Assembly (NCBI GenBank): GCA_017445425.1
Contig: JAFSUF010000024.1
Span: 1-64,000, forward strand
Length of the DNA stretch: 64,000 nt
Direction of reading: 5' to 3'
Source: Bacteroidales bacterium
GTDB taxonomy: Bacteria; Bacteroidota; Bacteroidia; Bacteroidales; UBA932
The position numbers were made by a program, and so were the translations under genes. A model generated the notes under the pieces. It saw nothing but the letters and a program-made list of their open reading frames with translations. It had not been told where the DNA came from and ran no database searches. This document shows positions 36,099 through 44,753 of the stretch, in pieces (position 1 is the stretch's first letter; each line of letters starts with the position of its first letter).

Positions 36099-37148
36099 AT
36101 GGCAAAAATCAATTTTGGCGGTGTCGAGGAACAGGTTGTGACCCGCGCCGAATTCCCGCTCGAAAAAGCAAAGGCCGTTTTGGCAAACGAAACAATTGCA
36201 GTTCTCGGTTATGGCGTACAGGGCCCCGGCCAGTCGCTTAACCTGCGTGACAATGGTTTCAACGTAATCGTGGGCCAGCGCAAGGGCTCCAAGAGCTGGG
36301 ATAAGGCAATTGCAGACGGTTGGGTTCCCGGCGAGACCCTCTTTGAGATTGAAGAGGCATGCGAGAAGGCTACCGTTATCGAGTTCCTGCTCAGCGACGC
36401 AGGTCAGATCCAGGCATGGCCCACAGTCAAGAAGCACCTGACTGCAGGCAAATGCCTCTATTTCTCCCACGGCTTCGCCATCACCTATAACGAGCGCACA
36501 GGCATAGTTCCTCCCAAGGACGTAGATGTAGTTATGGTAGCCCCCAAAGGCAGCGGCACATCTCTGCGCCGTCTCTTCCTCCAGGGCCGAGGCATCAACT
36601 CTTCTTACGCAATCTGGCAGGACGCTACCGGCAAGGCATACGACCGCACCATCGCCCTTGGCGTAGGTATCGGCAGCGGCTATCTGTTCGAGACCACCTT
36701 CAAGCGCGAGACTTACTCTGACCTCACCGGCGAGCGTGGTACCCTCATGGGTGCAATCCAGGGCATCTTTGCAGCGCAGTACGATGTTCTCCGCGCAAAC
36801 GGCCACACCCCCAGCGAGGCTTTCAACGAGACTGTAGAGGAGCTCTCCCAGAGTCTTCTCCCTCTGGTCGGCGAGAACGGTATGGACTGGATGTATGCAA
36901 ACTGCTCCACAACCGCACAGCGCGGCGCACTGGACTGGTGGAAGAAATTCCGCGATGCCACCAAGCCCGTTTTCGAGGCACTTTACAACAGCGTAGCTAC
37001 CGGCAACGAAGCTCAAATCAGCATCGATTCCAACGGTAAGGAAGGCTACCGTGCAGGTCTTGAGGCAGAACTCAAGGAGATGCGCGAGAGCGAGATGTGG
37101 CAGGCCGGCAAGGCTGTTCGCGCCCTCCGTCCTGAGAACGCAAAATAA
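36099..37148 (+). CDS. ilvC: Ketol-acid reductoisomerase
   Basis: Isomerises and reduces acetolactate with NADPH. The 349-residue class I-like enzyme has the nucleotide-binding loop VLGYGVQGPGQSLNLRDNG and the catalytic His in FSHGFAIT; metal-binding Glu and Asp lie in the helical C-terminal half (ETYSDLTGERGTLMG). It ends the ilv operon. A GH99-like lipoprotein gene begins 43 bases later and is probably separate in function. Confidence 0.95.
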   Translation: MAKINFGGVEEQVVTRAEFPLEKAKAVLANETIAVLGYGVQGPGQSLNLRDNGFNVIVGQRKGSKSWDKAIADGWVPGETLFEIEEACEKATVIEFLLSDAGQIQAWPTVKKHLTAGKCLYFSHGFAITYNERTGIVPPKDVDVVMVAPKGSGTSLRRLFLQGRGINSSYAIWQDATGKAYDRTIALGVGIGSGYLFETTFKRETYSDLTGERGTLMGAIQGIFAAQYDVLRANGHTPSEAFNETVEELSQSLLPLVGENGMDWMYANCSTTAQRGALDWWKKFRDATKPVFEALYNSVATGNEAQISIDSNGKEGYRAGLEAELKEMRESEMWQAGKAVRALRPENAK

Positions 37149-37190
37149 ATCTTATTCCCTTAAAAGGACCCGGACCTCCACATCCCTGGC

Positions 37191-39041
37191 ATGATTGTAA
37201 AAAATATCATACCATCGATCCTATATCTGTTGATTGCTGCAATGGTGATTTGCGGGTGCCGGGAACTGGAAGAACCGGAAAATCAGGAAGAACATAATCA
37301 GGAGCCTCCCGAAGAGGATGTATATATCCCTTCGGAGGCTCCTGATCCTTTTTCCTGGATTGCCACAGACTCTCAGGGCAACTCCATCGATCCGGACACA
37401 GGGCGCTATCCAGATTCTGCGGACCGTGACGGGAAGGTCGTTGCGGTTTTCTATTTTCTCTGGCACGGATGCCACGGATATGATACTCCCGCCAACTGCA
37501 ATACTGTAATCAGGCCTACATCGGCAGATACCGGGAGCCCCTATGACATACAGAAGTTACTGGACGAGAACCCCGTAAATCCGGAACTCGGGCACATAGG
37601 GGTTATGTACCATTGGGGTGAGCCTTACCTTGGATATTATGTATCGAACGACGAATGGGTAATCCGTAAGCACGCACAGATGCTTGTGGATGCCGGTGTG
37701 GACGCCATCTTCTTCGATGTCACCAACGGATTTCACTACTACAGCGTATTTGAAAGACTTGCAAATATCTATACGGAGATGCGGGCAGAGGGCAACAGAA
37801 CTCCGCAGTTCGCCTTTTTGCTAAACTCCAATGCCGGTTCCGTATCCCAATTTCTGTACGATGATATTTATTCAAGCGAAAAGTACAAAGACCTGTGGTT
37901 TATGTGGGAAGGCAAGCCTGTGATGCTGGCAAATCCGTCGGAAGTACCTGCAGAATTCAGAGACTTCTTTACCCTGCGGCAATCCTGGTTCCTTTCAAAC
38001 AACGCCAAATCGGACAAATGGTTTGGCAGCGGAGAAGACAAATGGCCGTGGGGCAGCGTATATCCTCAGAAAGCCGGCAAACATTCCGGTAAAAATGAAT
38101 TCGTCCCGGTAATGCCTGCCACCCACCCTACCTCAAAAGTAGGCCGCAGTTTCGATGCCACTTCAGGAACCGAACCCTCACACCCTACCCCAGAGAAGGG
38201 GATATATTTCAAGAAGCAGTTTGAACGGGCCTTGAACCTGGATCCACAAATCATCTTTTTCACGGGATGGAACGAGTGGACAGCACAGCGGCAAAGCTCC
38301 TCCAATACCCCGCCTCCATACTTTGTCGACCAATACAACCACGAGTTCAGCCGCGACATTGAGCCTCTGAACGGCGGTTTTGGCGACAACTACTACTATC
38401 TTATGGCCGATTTCATCCGTAAGTTCAAGGGGGCGAAGAAACTGCCTGTATTCAAGGAGAATAAGACAATCACAATTGACGGCTCGTTTGCCGACTGGTC
38501 TGAGGTGGCGGCAAGATGGGGCGACGACGTGGATGATATCAGGCATCGCAACCACTTCGGATGGGGACGGATAGGACAGTATATCAACGATACCGGCCGC
38601 AACGATATTGTACTCACAGAAGTCACCAACGACTCAAATAAAATATATTTCTACGTCAGGACTGCTTCCGACATCACCCCCTGCACCGACCCTCAGTGGA
38701 TGCAGCTGTTCATCAGGGTTGACGGGACAAAGGCCGGCTGGGAGGGCTACGACTTTGCGGTGAACCGTTCTACGCCGGCAAAAGGGAATGCCGTGCTTGA
38801 AAAGAGTCAGGGAGGATGGAAGTGGAAAAAGGTATCCGATATATCTTACCGCGTCAATGGCAAGGAGATGGAGCTGGCCATCCCGTTATCATCTCTTGGA
38901 ATAAAAAATTCCAAAGAGTTCACAGTCGATTTCAAGTGGATAGACAACGCCGCCTGTGACGGCGAAATCCAGACCTGTATGCGCAACGGCGACAGCGCCC
39001 CCAACGGACGGTTCCGCTACCGCTACAAGTATAAGGAGTAA
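37191..39041 (+). CDS. GH99/WbsX-like glycosidase lipoprotein with CBM9-like C-terminal domain
   Basis: This 616-residue lipoprotein has a signal of the type IAAMVICGC, an acidic linker and a GH71/99-like TIM-barrel domain (about 60-410). The barrel shows VAVFYFLWHG, GVMYHWGEPYLGYYVSND, DAIFFDVTNG and FFTGWNEWTAQR, the last being the WNEW signature of the GH99-like/WbsX clan. After that comes a beta domain starting at ITIDGSFADWSEVA (about 427-616), typical of CBM9/DOMON-like carbohydrate-binding modules. It probably cuts a mannose- or rhamnose-containing glycan at the cell surface; the substrate is not known. No SusC/SusD pair is near it. Confidence 0.78.
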   Translation: MIVKNIIPSILYLLIAAMVICGCRELEEPENQEEHNQEPPEEDVYIPSEAPDPFSWIATDSQGNSIDPDTGRYPDSADRDGKVVAVFYFLWHGCHGYDTPANCNTVIRPTSADTGSPYDIQKLLDENPVNPELGHIGVMYHWGEPYLGYYVSNDEWVIRKHAQMLVDAGVDAIFFDVTNGFHYYSVFERLANIYTEMRAEGNRTPQFAFLLNSNAGSVSQFLYDDIYSSEKYKDLWFMWEGKPVMLANPSEVPAEFRDFFTLRQSWFLSNNAKSDKWFGSGEDKWPWGSVYPQKAGKHSGKNEFVPVMPATHPTSKVGRSFDATSGTEPSHPTPEKGIYFKKQFERALNLDPQIIFFTGWNEWTAQRQSSSNTPPPYFVDQYNHEFSRDIEPLNGGFGDNYYYLMADFIRKFKGAKKLPVFKENKTITIDGSFADWSEVAARWGDDVDDIRHRNHFGWGRIGQYINDTGRNDIVLTEVTNDSNKIYFYVRTASDITPCTDPQWMQLFIRVDGTKAGWEGYDFAVNRSTPAKGNAVLEKSQGGWKWKKVSDISYRVNGKEMELAIPLSSLGIKNSKEFTVDFKWIDNAACDGEIQTCMRNGDSAPNGRFRYRYKYKE

Positions 39042-39110
39042 TTTTTATTCACGCCTGTCAATTCACGAATATATGATTCCGGGCATGATGTTCAGCAAAC
39101 AGGCGGACGC

Positions 39111-39875
39111 CTACGGTTGTTTCAGGCCAGATTCAAGGGTTGTGAGAAACTCGCGCATGAGTTTTTCATTTGCGGCATCTGTACGCTCTTTGAACGTCGC
39201 GATGTTATGCTCCATGTAAGAGGCGTTGAGCAATAAACCGCCGCCCAGAAAGGCATTCAGGTAATTACCCTCGACAATCTGCCAGGCCGTGAGCGCCATG
39301 CCGCCGTAACTTATCAGTGTTACAGGAAGCCAGTTCTTCTCTTTCAGATAGAGATGCCCGAGAGGCGGCAGAAAAGAGAGCGCCAGGGTCGTTCCCTCCT
39401 TCTTGAAGCGGGGCGCCTTGGAAAAGAGATCGTTCAACTGCGCTTCCCGTTCGGGAAGTATATTCACCGCAAGCTGGCGCGCCTGAGAGAATCTTCCCGC
39501 TCCGGAGAGTATCAGCACCGCATCGCACCATGCCTCTTTCCCCTCCGGAAAGCCTTCGTCAAGGCAACTGACGGCACCGCAGTAATTACCGGTACGGAAA
39601 AGGGTCACCGCCCTTAGGTGATTGCAGCGGAGACGGTCCTCGTCCGAGAGCGCATACAACCTCAGCCGGTCCAGCGCATCTGCGGCATCGTCATAGCGCT
39701 GCAGCCCCACCAGGGATGCGGCACGTGACAGCAGGGCGGCATTCGCCTCTGCAGGTGCGGCCCCCTCATATAGCACCCGCTCATATTCCACTGCTTCAAG
39801 CGCACTCTGAGCACTAGTGGTAAATGCTGCGAAGAGGAATATGGATATTATACAGAACCACCGCAGATGTTTCAT
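39111..39875 (-). CDS. Exported TPR-like protein with membrane C-terminus
   Basis: From the ATG at 39873-39875 the protein has 254 residues: a signal peptide (MKHLRWFCIISIFLFAAFTT), a helical repeat region that looks like two or three TPR units (DDAADALDRLRLYALSDEDR, CGAVSCLDEG), and two membrane-prone stretches near the C-terminus with SFLPPLGHLYLKEKNW. The last matches the S-hh-P-x-hG-hY pattern of the gene upstream. The ORF runs further upstream, but that part is a shadow of the neighbour. Its start lies 62 bp inside the end of that neighbour. Function unknown. Confidence 0.75.
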   Translation of the reverse strand: MKHLRWFCIISIFLFAAFTTSAQSALEAVEYERVLYEGAAPAEANAALLSRAASLVGLQRYDDAADALDRLRLYALSDEDRLRCNHLRAVTLFRTGNYCGAVSCLDEGFPEGKEAWCDAVLILSGAGRFSQARQLAVNILPEREAQLNDLFSKAPRFKKEGTTLALSFLPPLGHLYLKEKNWLPVTLISYGGMALTAWQIVEGNYLNAFLGGGLLLNASYMEHNIATFKERTDAANEKLMREFLTTLESGLKQP

Positions 39876-40779
39876 CTTTGAATTCCTGATTATAGATATT
39901 GACGCTGATATACGCGCCGTAAATATTGCCAATATAAAACACGGAGCCAATAGCCCCGGGCACAATGGTGTGCCACGATTTAACGCCATATTTGTGCCAG
40001 TTGACCGCTGTAAGGCCGGCCAGCGACCCGACGGTGAGAAATGCCGAGAGCGCCTCGCCTGTATTGCCGGCATAGAGTTGTCCCGTTCCGGGAAGGAGTG
40101 CAGAGAACAGAGCCGCCGCCAGCGGCGACTTGTCACGGTGTGAAGCGACGGAGTTTGCCACATTGTCCAGCGCCCGTTCGCTCTCAGTCAGATTGAAATC
40201 CGAATAGGTAAATGAGGCTGCATGGGCCCGGTATTTCCCGACATTGCCCTGCAGCAGATCCAGCCCCGCCATCTGCAGACAGGCGAGTTCGCTGCGAGGC
40301 CCAGAATAGGTCTCCAGCCGGCGCTGAGCCTGTGCGGGATTACCCAGGTGGGCCTTGGCCACGACTTCGTAGAACAAAGCCGGCTCCAGAGAAGAAGCCG
40401 ACAACCAGCGGTCGGCAGCCTCCAGCTGCAGGTCATCGAAGAGTGCCAGCCCCCGCAAAAAGGAGAGTGTGTCAGAAGGGACCATCGACGGCTGCGCAAG
40501 CAGCTCAAGGGCGTCCCGGGTCAGGTCCCTGTTAATGAGATAATATACGAAACCGCATTCATCGGAGGCGTATCGGGGAGCCAGGGAGGCATCCCGCTCT
40601 TGCGGAACCCATATCGACGGCTTCACCGCTACCGGGATGAAATGCTGCTTCCCAGCCCTCCCGATGCGGGAGTTGCGCATAAGGCTGTCCGCATAAGAAA
40701 AAACTCCCCTCACATGTTGTGCAGGGAGGCTCTCAAATGCCAGCATCAATACCAGCAAGATTGCACAAAGCCGTTTCAA
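39814..40779 (-). CDS. Exported TPR-like protein with PGTGQ motif, TTG start
   Basis: This 321-residue protein opens at a TTG (40777-40779), and no ATG is available upstream before a stop codon. The first 20 residues form a signal peptide (KRLCAILLVLMLAFESLPAQ). A helical repeat region follows, then a hydrophobic C-terminal part with FSALLPGTGQLYAGNTGEAL and two membrane-prone segments. It overlaps the LolA-like gene before it by 4 bp and the next gene by 62 bp. The role is unknown; the operon suggests envelope biology. Confidence 0.75.
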   Translation of the reverse strand: MKRLCAILLVLMLAFESLPAQHVRGVFSYADSLMRNSRIGRAGKQHFIPVAVKPSIWVPQERDASLAPRYASDECGFVYYLINRDLTRDALELLAQPSMVPSDTLSFLRGLALFDDLQLEAADRWLSASSLEPALFYEVVAKAHLGNPAQAQRRLETYSGPRSELACLQMAGLDLLQGNVGKYRAHAASFTYSDFNLTESERALDNVANSVASHRDKSPLAAALFSALLPGTGQLYAGNTGEALSAFLTVGSLAGLTAVNWHKYGVKSWHTIVPGAIGSVFYIGNIYGAYISVNIYNQEFKDETSAVVLYNIHIPLRSIYH

Positions 40780-41477
40780 TGTTTAAATGGATTATTCACT
40801 CTGACTGCATCAGAAGGAAGTTCAAAAGAGAATTCCGGCTCATCGGAATTCACCTTTATATTGGAATAGAGGGTACGTGTTACGGAAGAATCTCTGTCCT
40901 GGAGATAGTCGATGGCGGTGACCCTTGCCGGGAACACAAAGCGGGAATTGAGGTCGTAACCAGAGAGATATGTCTTGCTCACCACTGCGCCGGCATGATC
41001 CATATAGGCCACATACACCGGGAGGAAGTCCTTGAGCACAATGTCTATCCTGGGCACGGCACCCTTGTTCCGGGTGGTATAAGTACGTTTGAGATAGCCG
41101 TCCCCGTCTGTCGAAGATGTGGCGAGGGCGTACCCCAGAGAAGTGAGGCCGAGATCAGCACTGCGGCCAGAGAGAAACAAGAAAATAAGGTTTTCTATTG
41201 TGCTGTACTCGTCACCCCTGTCCTTGAAGGCCTCGTTCCTGGCCGGGGAATAGGTCACCATCTCTCCGTCCAGGTTGGTAGTCATGATGTAGTTATCGGG
41301 AGAGGTGAAAACGGTCACCATGCGCCCGTCCGACTTGCAGAACTCACGCTTGGTGACCGTTGTGACTTTACCGTTCAGCAGTTTCTTGACTTCTGCATCT
41401 GCCGACACCCTGTTCTGCGAAAGAACAGGCAGCGATGCCAAAAACAGCAGGACGGTTATAACAAATGTGCGAAGCAC
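40776..41477 (-). CDS. LolA-fold exported protein, GTG start
   Basis: This 233-residue protein opens at a GTG (41475-41477), followed by a signal peptide (LRTFVITVLLFLASLPVLS). The mature part alternates beta strands and includes NYIMTTNLDGEMVTYSPARN, the pattern found in LolA/LolB-fold lipoprotein carriers. The family assignment is by pattern only. It begins one base after the stop of the TM2 gene and overlaps the next gene by 4 bp, so all four genes of this set are probably translated together. Confidence 0.7.
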   Translation of the reverse strand: MLRTFVITVLLFLASLPVLSQNRVSADAEVKKLLNGKVTTVTKREFCKSDGRMVTVFTSPDNYIMTTNLDGEMVTYSPARNEAFKDRGDEYSTIENLIFLFLSGRSADLGLTSLGYALATSSTDGDGYLKRTYTTRNKGAVPRIDIVLKDFLPVYVAYMDHAGAVVSKTYLSGYDLNSRFVFPARVTAIDYLQDRDSSVTRTLYSNIKVNSDEPEFSFELPSDAVRVNNPFKH

Positions 41478-41478
41478 A

Positions 41479-41898
41479 CTAACTCCACATGAAGAATTTA
41501 GGATTGTTGTAATACTTGCCCAGGCCGGTGCCGTCTACCAAACCTACAATCTCAACAATAAAGTCAATCAGAGGCACGACTCCGAAGATACCGCCGAAGG
41601 TGAAAGTATATGCTGCCCACATTCCGCGGGAAGTACCCATATAGTGACGGTGTACGCCAAAACCACCAAGGATAAAGGTGAGCGCAACCGCTAAACCGTC
41701 GCTCTTGCCTGAGGAAACAGAGGTCGATGAGGAAGCAGCTGCTGCCGCCATATCCAGTGCCTGCAAGGAAGAGGAGGTAATATCAACAGCATTTTCAATA
41801 GACTGGTCAATCAAGTCGTCGTTGATGGAATAGTTTGCAGCTGAAGCAGCAAAACACAATGCAAATACTGCAACAAGTGTCAAAAGAAGCTTTTTCAT
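41479..41898 (-). CDS. TM2-domain protein with signal peptide
   Basis: This 139-residue protein starts with a signal peptide (MKKLLLTLVAVFALCFAASA), has a Ser/Ala-rich linker (about 50-65), and ends with a TM2 domain: LAVALTFILGGFGVHRHYMG, then a second helix with GVVPLIDFIVEIVGLVDG. TM2 proteins are small membrane proteins of unclear role. It heads a four-gene operon and has a well-formed promoter. Confidence 0.85.
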   Translation of the reverse strand: MKKLLLTLVAVFALCFAASAANYSINDDLIDQSIENAVDITSSSLQALDMAAAAASSSTSVSSGKSDGLAVALTFILGGFGVHRHYMGTSRGMWAAYTFTFGGIFGVVPLIDFIVEIVGLVDGTGLGKYYNNPKFFMWS

Positions 41899-41925
41899 AA
41901 ATGTTTGGTTTTAGAAAAATTATTT

Positions 41926-41956
41926 CAAAATTACATAATATCCTTATATAATCAAA
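41926..41956 (-). promoter_or_regulatory. Promoter of the TM2/LolA-like operon
   Basis: On the minus strand TTTG (41953-41956) is followed after 19 bases by TAATTTTG (41926-41933), a full Bacteroidota promoter. It overlaps the end of uvrA by a few bases, so this operon can be transcribed apart from uvrA. Confidence 0.72.
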
Positions 41957-44753
41957 GGGGATGCCCCTTCAAAGCTATTGCAGTGGGAGTGTCGAGAAGC
42001 TTAAGCTCTTCTGGCGTACCTTCGAAGATTAATGTTCCACCCTCATCGCCGGCGCCGGGGCCGAGTTCTATGATATGGTCGGCGGCACGGATTACATCCA
42101 GGTTGTGCTCAACCACTATTATTGAATGGCCCTTGGCAATGAGGGCATCGAAAGAGCGCAGCAACTTCTCGATATCGTAGAAATGCAGGCCTGTGGTAGG
42201 TTCGTCAAATATGAACAATATCGGACCGGTGGAATTGTCTTTGCCAAGGAAAGATGCCAGTTTGATGCGCTGGCTCTCGCCTCCCGAGAGGGTGCTGCTG
42301 CTCTGACCAAGTTTCAGATATGAGAGGCCTACGTCCATCAGCGGCTTGAGCCGCTCCGCGATGCATCTGGCCCCTGCATCCTCTTTGCTGCCAAAGAATT
42401 CCACAGCCTCGCTCACGCTCATATCCAGCACGTCGCTGATACTTTTGCCGTGATATTTGACTTCAAGTACGTCGGGCAGGAACCTCTTGCCTCCGCAGGA
42501 AGGACACACCATTGTCACATCTGCCATAAACTGCATCTCGACCCTTATCACTCCCTCGCCCTGACACTCAGGACACCGCCCGCCGTCAATATTGAAAGAG
42601 AAGTGAGAATGCCCGTATCCGTTCATCCTGGCGTACGGCTGTTCCGAGAAGAGTTTACGGATATCGTCGTAAACTTTGGTGTAGGTCACCGGATTGGAGC
42701 GGCTGCTCTTCCCTATCGGATTCTGATCCACGTATTCTACCGAGGAGATCCGGTTCAGATCGCCCCGGAGTTCTTTGAATGCGCCAAAACTCTCTCCCAG
42801 CTGGTTTATATGGCGGTGCAGCGCCGGATAGAGGATGTCACCTACAAGCGAACTCTTGCCGCTGCCGCTCACACCCGTCACAGCCACAAGGCAGCGCAGC
42901 GGGAAGCTGACAGAGAGGTTTTTAAGGTTGTTCTGACAAGCATCCACCACCTCTATGGAATACTTTCCTTTATGCTTTGTCTGCGGGAGATAACCTTTGC
43001 GACGTCCGGCCAGATATTCAAGGGTGAGCGACTTGTTGTTGTCCCAATCTATCCCGGCGGGCACCTTGGGAGGGCCCTGATAAACCACTTCGCCCCCCAG
43101 TATTCCGGCCCGCGGGCCGATGTCGATAACCTGGTCTGCAGCCTCGATTATCTCTTTATCGTGTTCCACAACAATCACGGTATTGCCTAAATCGCGCAGT
43201 TTCCTGAGTACCGATATCAAACGCTGGGTATCGCGGCTGTGGAGCCCTACGCTGGGCTCGTCCAGAACATACATAGAGCCTACAAGGTTGTTGCCGATTA
43301 CCTTTACCAGATTGATGCGCTGACTCTCGCCGCCGGATAAGGTAGATGACGGACGGTCCAGGGTAAGATATCCCAGGCCAACCTCAACTATATAATCGAG
43401 ACGTTCACGAATCTCTTTGAGAGGCATCTCCGCCAGTGTACTTTCATATTCATCCAACTGCAGGTTCCGGAAAAAAGCAGCGAGGTCGCGAATCTGCATC
43501 GCCATCAAATCTGCTATTGTCTTGCCGCCTACCTGCACATAAAGAGCCTCTTTTCTAAGACGAGTACCACCGCACACCCTGCAGGTCGTCCTTCCTGAGT
43601 AGCGGCTCTGCATATACTTGAACTGTATCTTGTACCGGTTCTTATCTACCCAGGCGAAGAATCCGTCGATGCCGGTAAAGTATTCGTTACCCTTCCACAG
43701 GATTTCCTTCTCCTTTGCAGTCAGGTCTTTATAAGGCTTGAATATCGGGAAATCAAACTTATATGCGTTGCTTACCAGTTCATCCTTGTAATATTTCATA
43801 AGTTCACCCCTCCAGCAGGCGACCGCTCCGTCATAGACGCTCAGAGTAGGGTTTGGAATCACCAGATTCTCGTCTATGCCTACTATAGTGCCAAAACCAC
43901 CGCAATGGGGGCAGGCACCGAGAGGACTGTTAAAACTGAACAGGTTCTCGCTGGGGCGCTCGAATGATATCCCGTCAGCCTCAAATAGATTTGAGAAAGG
44001 TCTCATAGACTCCGGAAGGCCGCAGAAGATATGGCCATTCCCCTCTGAAAAGGCCGTTTTGAGAGAATCGAGTGCGCGGGCTGTAAAATCGGCGTCGTCG
44101 ACGTCGGAAATACGTACCCTGTCTATCAGCAATGCGAGACTGGAAAAATTGGCGGGGACTGCGACCCGGGAAAGGATATCATCTATCTTGAATACATCTC
44201 CGCTGGACACATCCACCATACGGGTAAAGCCGCTCTCTTTCAGAGTCAGGAATTGCTCGGTAGCGTTCTCCTCGGTAACACTTTGGTCTGCAGCTATCAA
44301 CACATACCCGCCGACCGGCAGTGAAAGCATATAATCCAGCACACTCTTCTCAGTGTCGCACACCACCTCGCGCCCGCTCACTGGAGAAAATGTATGTCCG
44401 ATCTTGGCGTACAGCAATTGGAGATAATTATATATCTCCGTGGTGGTGGCAATCGTGGAGCGTGAGTTTACGGTATTCACCTTCTGCTCCACCGCGATTG
44501 CAGGGGGGAGTCCGGTGATATAATCTACCGCCGGTTTAGGGACGCGACCCAGGAACTGGCGGGCAAACGACGAGAGGCTCTCTGCAAATCGGCGGTGCCC
44601 CTCCGCATATAGGGTATCAAACGCGAGAGAACTCTTGCCGCTGCCGCTCACGCCGGTGATAACCACAAACTTACCGCGGGGTATCTCCAAGTCGATGCTC
44701 TTGAGGTTATTGGCCCGTGCTGCCTTTATGAGTATGCAATCTTTATTTCCCAT
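41952..44753 (-). CDS. uvrA: Excinuclease ABC subunit A
   Basis: DNA-damage recognition ATPase of nucleotide excision repair, 933 residues. There are two ABC modules: Walker A GVSGSGKSSLAFDTLYAEGH near residue 36 and TGVSGSGKSSLVGDILYPAL in the second half, each with an LSGGESQRI signature. Zinc-binding CPHCGG and CRVCGG pairs and the C-terminal CPECQGEG/CPSCGG pairs are present. It follows the relA-like gene directly and lies near uvrB, so both damage-recognition subunits are encoded in one cluster. Confidence 0.97.
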   Translation of the reverse strand: MGNKDCILIKAARANNLKSIDLEIPRGKFVVITGVSGSGKSSLAFDTLYAEGHRRFAESLSSFARQFLGRVPKPAVDYITGLPPAIAVEQKVNTVNSRSTIATTTEIYNYLQLLYAKIGHTFSPVSGREVVCDTEKSVLDYMLSLPVGGYVLIAADQSVTEENATEQFLTLKESGFTRMVDVSSGDVFKIDDILSRVAVPANFSSLALLIDRVRISDVDDADFTARALDSLKTAFSEGNGHIFCGLPESMRPFSNLFEADGISFERPSENLFSFNSPLGACPHCGGFGTIVGIDENLVIPNPTLSVYDGAVACWRGELMKYYKDELVSNAYKFDFPIFKPYKDLTAKEKEILWKGNEYFTGIDGFFAWVDKNRYKIQFKYMQSRYSGRTTCRVCGGTRLRKEALYVQVGGKTIADLMAMQIRDLAAFFRNLQLDEYESTLAEMPLKEIRERLDYIVEVGLGYLTLDRPSSTLSGGESQRINLVKVIGNNLVGSMYVLDEPSVGLHSRDTQRLISVLRKLRDLGNTVIVVEHDKEIIEAADQVIDIGPRAGILGGEVVYQGPPKVPAGIDWDNNKSLTLEYLAGRRKGYLPQTKHKGKYSIEVVDACQNNLKNLSVSFPLRCLVAVTGVSGSGKSSLVGDILYPALHRHINQLGESFGAFKELRGDLNRISSVEYVDQNPIGKSSRSNPVTYTKVYDDIRKLFSEQPYARMNGYGHSHFSFNIDGGRCPECQGEGVIRVEMQFMADVTMVCPSCGGKRFLPDVLEVKYHGKSISDVLDMSVSEAVEFFGSKEDAGARCIAERLKPLMDVGLSYLKLGQSSSTLSGGESQRIKLASFLGKDNSTGPILFIFDEPTTGLHFYDIEKLLRSFDALIAKGHSIIVVEHNLDVIRAADHIIELGPGAGDEGGTLIFEGTPEELKLLDTPTAIALKGHPL

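Noticed and set aside
34359..37016. Minus-strand ORFs of 415 and 462 codons opposite ilvB and ilvC
   Set aside because: Both are antisense to well-recognised enzymes and show no protein-like features.
37149..37190. GH99-like gene as part of the ilv operon
   Set aside because: The gap is short, but the product is a surface glycosidase without metabolic link; co-transcription is possible by read-through only.
39876..40163. N-terminal extension of the 39111 gene by 96 codons
   Set aside because: It is fully inside the upstream gene in another frame, and the ATG at 39875 gives a proper signal peptide.
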